Assembly: GCA_023441255.1 (NCBI GenBank)
Contig: JAEZPW010000302.1
Coordinates: forward strand, 1 to 23,803
DNA: 23,803 bases
Reading direction: 5' to 3'
Source of the DNA: Acidobacteriota bacterium
Lineage (GTDB): Bacteria; Acidobacteriota; Terriglobia; Terriglobales; Acidobacteriaceae
Shown: piece after piece, positions 23,395 through 23,803 of the stretch
Numbering within the stretch: position 1 is the stretch's first letter
How the letters are laid out: each line of letters opens with the position of its first letter
The notes under the pieces: generated by a model
Seen by the model: only the letters and a program-made list of their open reading frames with translations
Databases searched by the model: none
What the model was told of the DNA's origin: nothing
Position numbers and translations under genes: made by a program

Positions 23395-23803
23395 TTAAGT
23401 CCCGAATCCATGTTTTGCGCGATGGCGGAACAGATTCGCCCGATGCGCATCGGTCAGATCAGAGAGACGTACGGCCGCCTCGATCCCGAGGGCGGCGGAA
23501 GCGGACGCCGTCAGCCGTGTCGATGCGAGGACTCGGCCATTATCTGCGAAGCTGACAAGCCCAGCATCAAAAGCAGCGTCCCACAGTGCCGAGAGCAGCA
23601 GGCCATTGTGCACGTCGAGGCGCAGCTCGTCGCTTTCGCAGTCGGCCCAAGCCACGATGTGGGAGGCGCGCAGAAGCGCCTCGTCGGTGATGCCGGTCAT
23701 CGGACAGCGGCCGTTCCAGTAATCGAGCAGGGCTTGGCGGAAAAGCGTTTGTCCCACGCGACGAACCGCGATGCATTCGGCTTCCGTCGGCTGCGGCATG
23801 TTC
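23395..23803 (-). CDS. HNH endonuclease, C-terminal part, cut by the right edge
   Basis: The visible 134 residues from the Met at 23799 are a typical HNH_2-type C-terminal domain. They include RRVGQTLFRQALLDYWNGRCPMTG (zinc/structural Cys32), RASHIVAW with His47, LDVHNGLLLSALWDAAFD (Asn65 and the Asp following), and a LVSFADNG strand after it. No in-frame stop appears in the four bases beyond the Met. HNH_2 proteins are usually longer, so the true start probably lies to the right of the window and the Met is internal. It precedes the GIY-YIG gene by six bases in an operon. A restriction-type role against foreign DNA is likely by family. The start is undecided. Confidence 0.85.
   Translation of the reverse strand, partial: NMPQPTEAECIAVRRVGQTLFRQALLDYWNGRCPMTGITDEALLRASHIVAWADCESDELRLDVHNGLLLSALWDAAFDAGLVSFADNGRVLASTRLTASASAALGIEAAVRLSDLTDAHRANLFRHRAKHGFGT

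Noticed and set aside
1..23803. CRISPR array, tRNA, rRNA, transposase or integrase
   Set aside because: No regularly spaced repeats, cloverleaf-like sequence, or transposase/integrase motif was found on reading both strands.

Overview
The window is 23.8 kb of moderately GC-rich bacterial DNA carrying 18 to 20 genes. It looks like an integrated or plasmid-type mobile element loaded with defence and nuclease genes. Gene style (short leaders, good Shine-Dalgarno sites, GTG/TTG starts) and several small conserved proteins suggest a soil bacterium, most likely an acidobacterium. That placement rests on remembered resemblance, and no rRNA or tRNA is present to confirm it.

Layout. (1) 1-1137, minus strand: a protein cut by the left edge with a PD-(D/E)XK-like signature, and a 76-residue small protein. 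(2) 1240-6323, plus strand: a closely packed element core of three hypothetical proteins, a SNF2-type ATPase ending in a beta-clamp-binding peptide, a multi-HTH DNA-binding protein, and a DUF932 plasmid/phage-type gene with a one-base frameshift. (3) 6403-12915, minus strand: a complete type I Wadjet operon, jetA-jetB-jetC-jetD, with all diagnostic motifs intact. (4) 13116-18922, mixed strands: a small hypothetical protein; a PD-(D/E)XK nuclease with a RecB/Cas4-like QxxxY motif; a translationally coupled pair of Holliday-junction-resolvase-like proteins, the second frameshifted; a TPR / beta-propeller / J-domain fusion; and a DUF429 RNase H-fold protein. (5) 19016-20680, plus strand: a long ParB-like protein with a Cys4 cluster. 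(6) 20720-23803, minus strand: a zinc-ribbon plus PD-(D/E)XK protein, a GIY-YIG nuclease, and an HNH nuclease cut by the right edge.

How the parts may work together. The SNF2, HTH, DUF932 and ParB genes look like one replication/maintenance module on the plus strand. It is split between DUF932 and ParB by about 12.7 kb, mostly of Wadjet and nuclease genes. Wadjet (SMC, kleisin and KITE subunits plus a TOPRIM nuclease) recognises and cuts small circular DNA, so a mobile element carrying it could exclude competing plasmids. Counting JetD, nine genes carry recognisable nuclease folds or signatures: PD-(D/E)XK five times, TOPRIM, RNase H-like, GIY-YIG and HNH. The least explained parts are the tandem resolvase-like pair, the TPR/propeller/J protein and the zinc-ribbon nuclease cluster.

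No stretch longer than 300 bases lacks a gene. The longest gaps are 14484-14773 (a 15-bp palindrome and possible promoters), 15783-16034 (a probable leaderless promoter at its end), 13383-13598 (a terminator-like hairpin) and 12916-13115 (divergent, nothing convincing). I saw no tRNA, rRNA, CRISPR array, transposase or integrase. Two genes show single-base frameshifts; these could be real decay or assembly errors.
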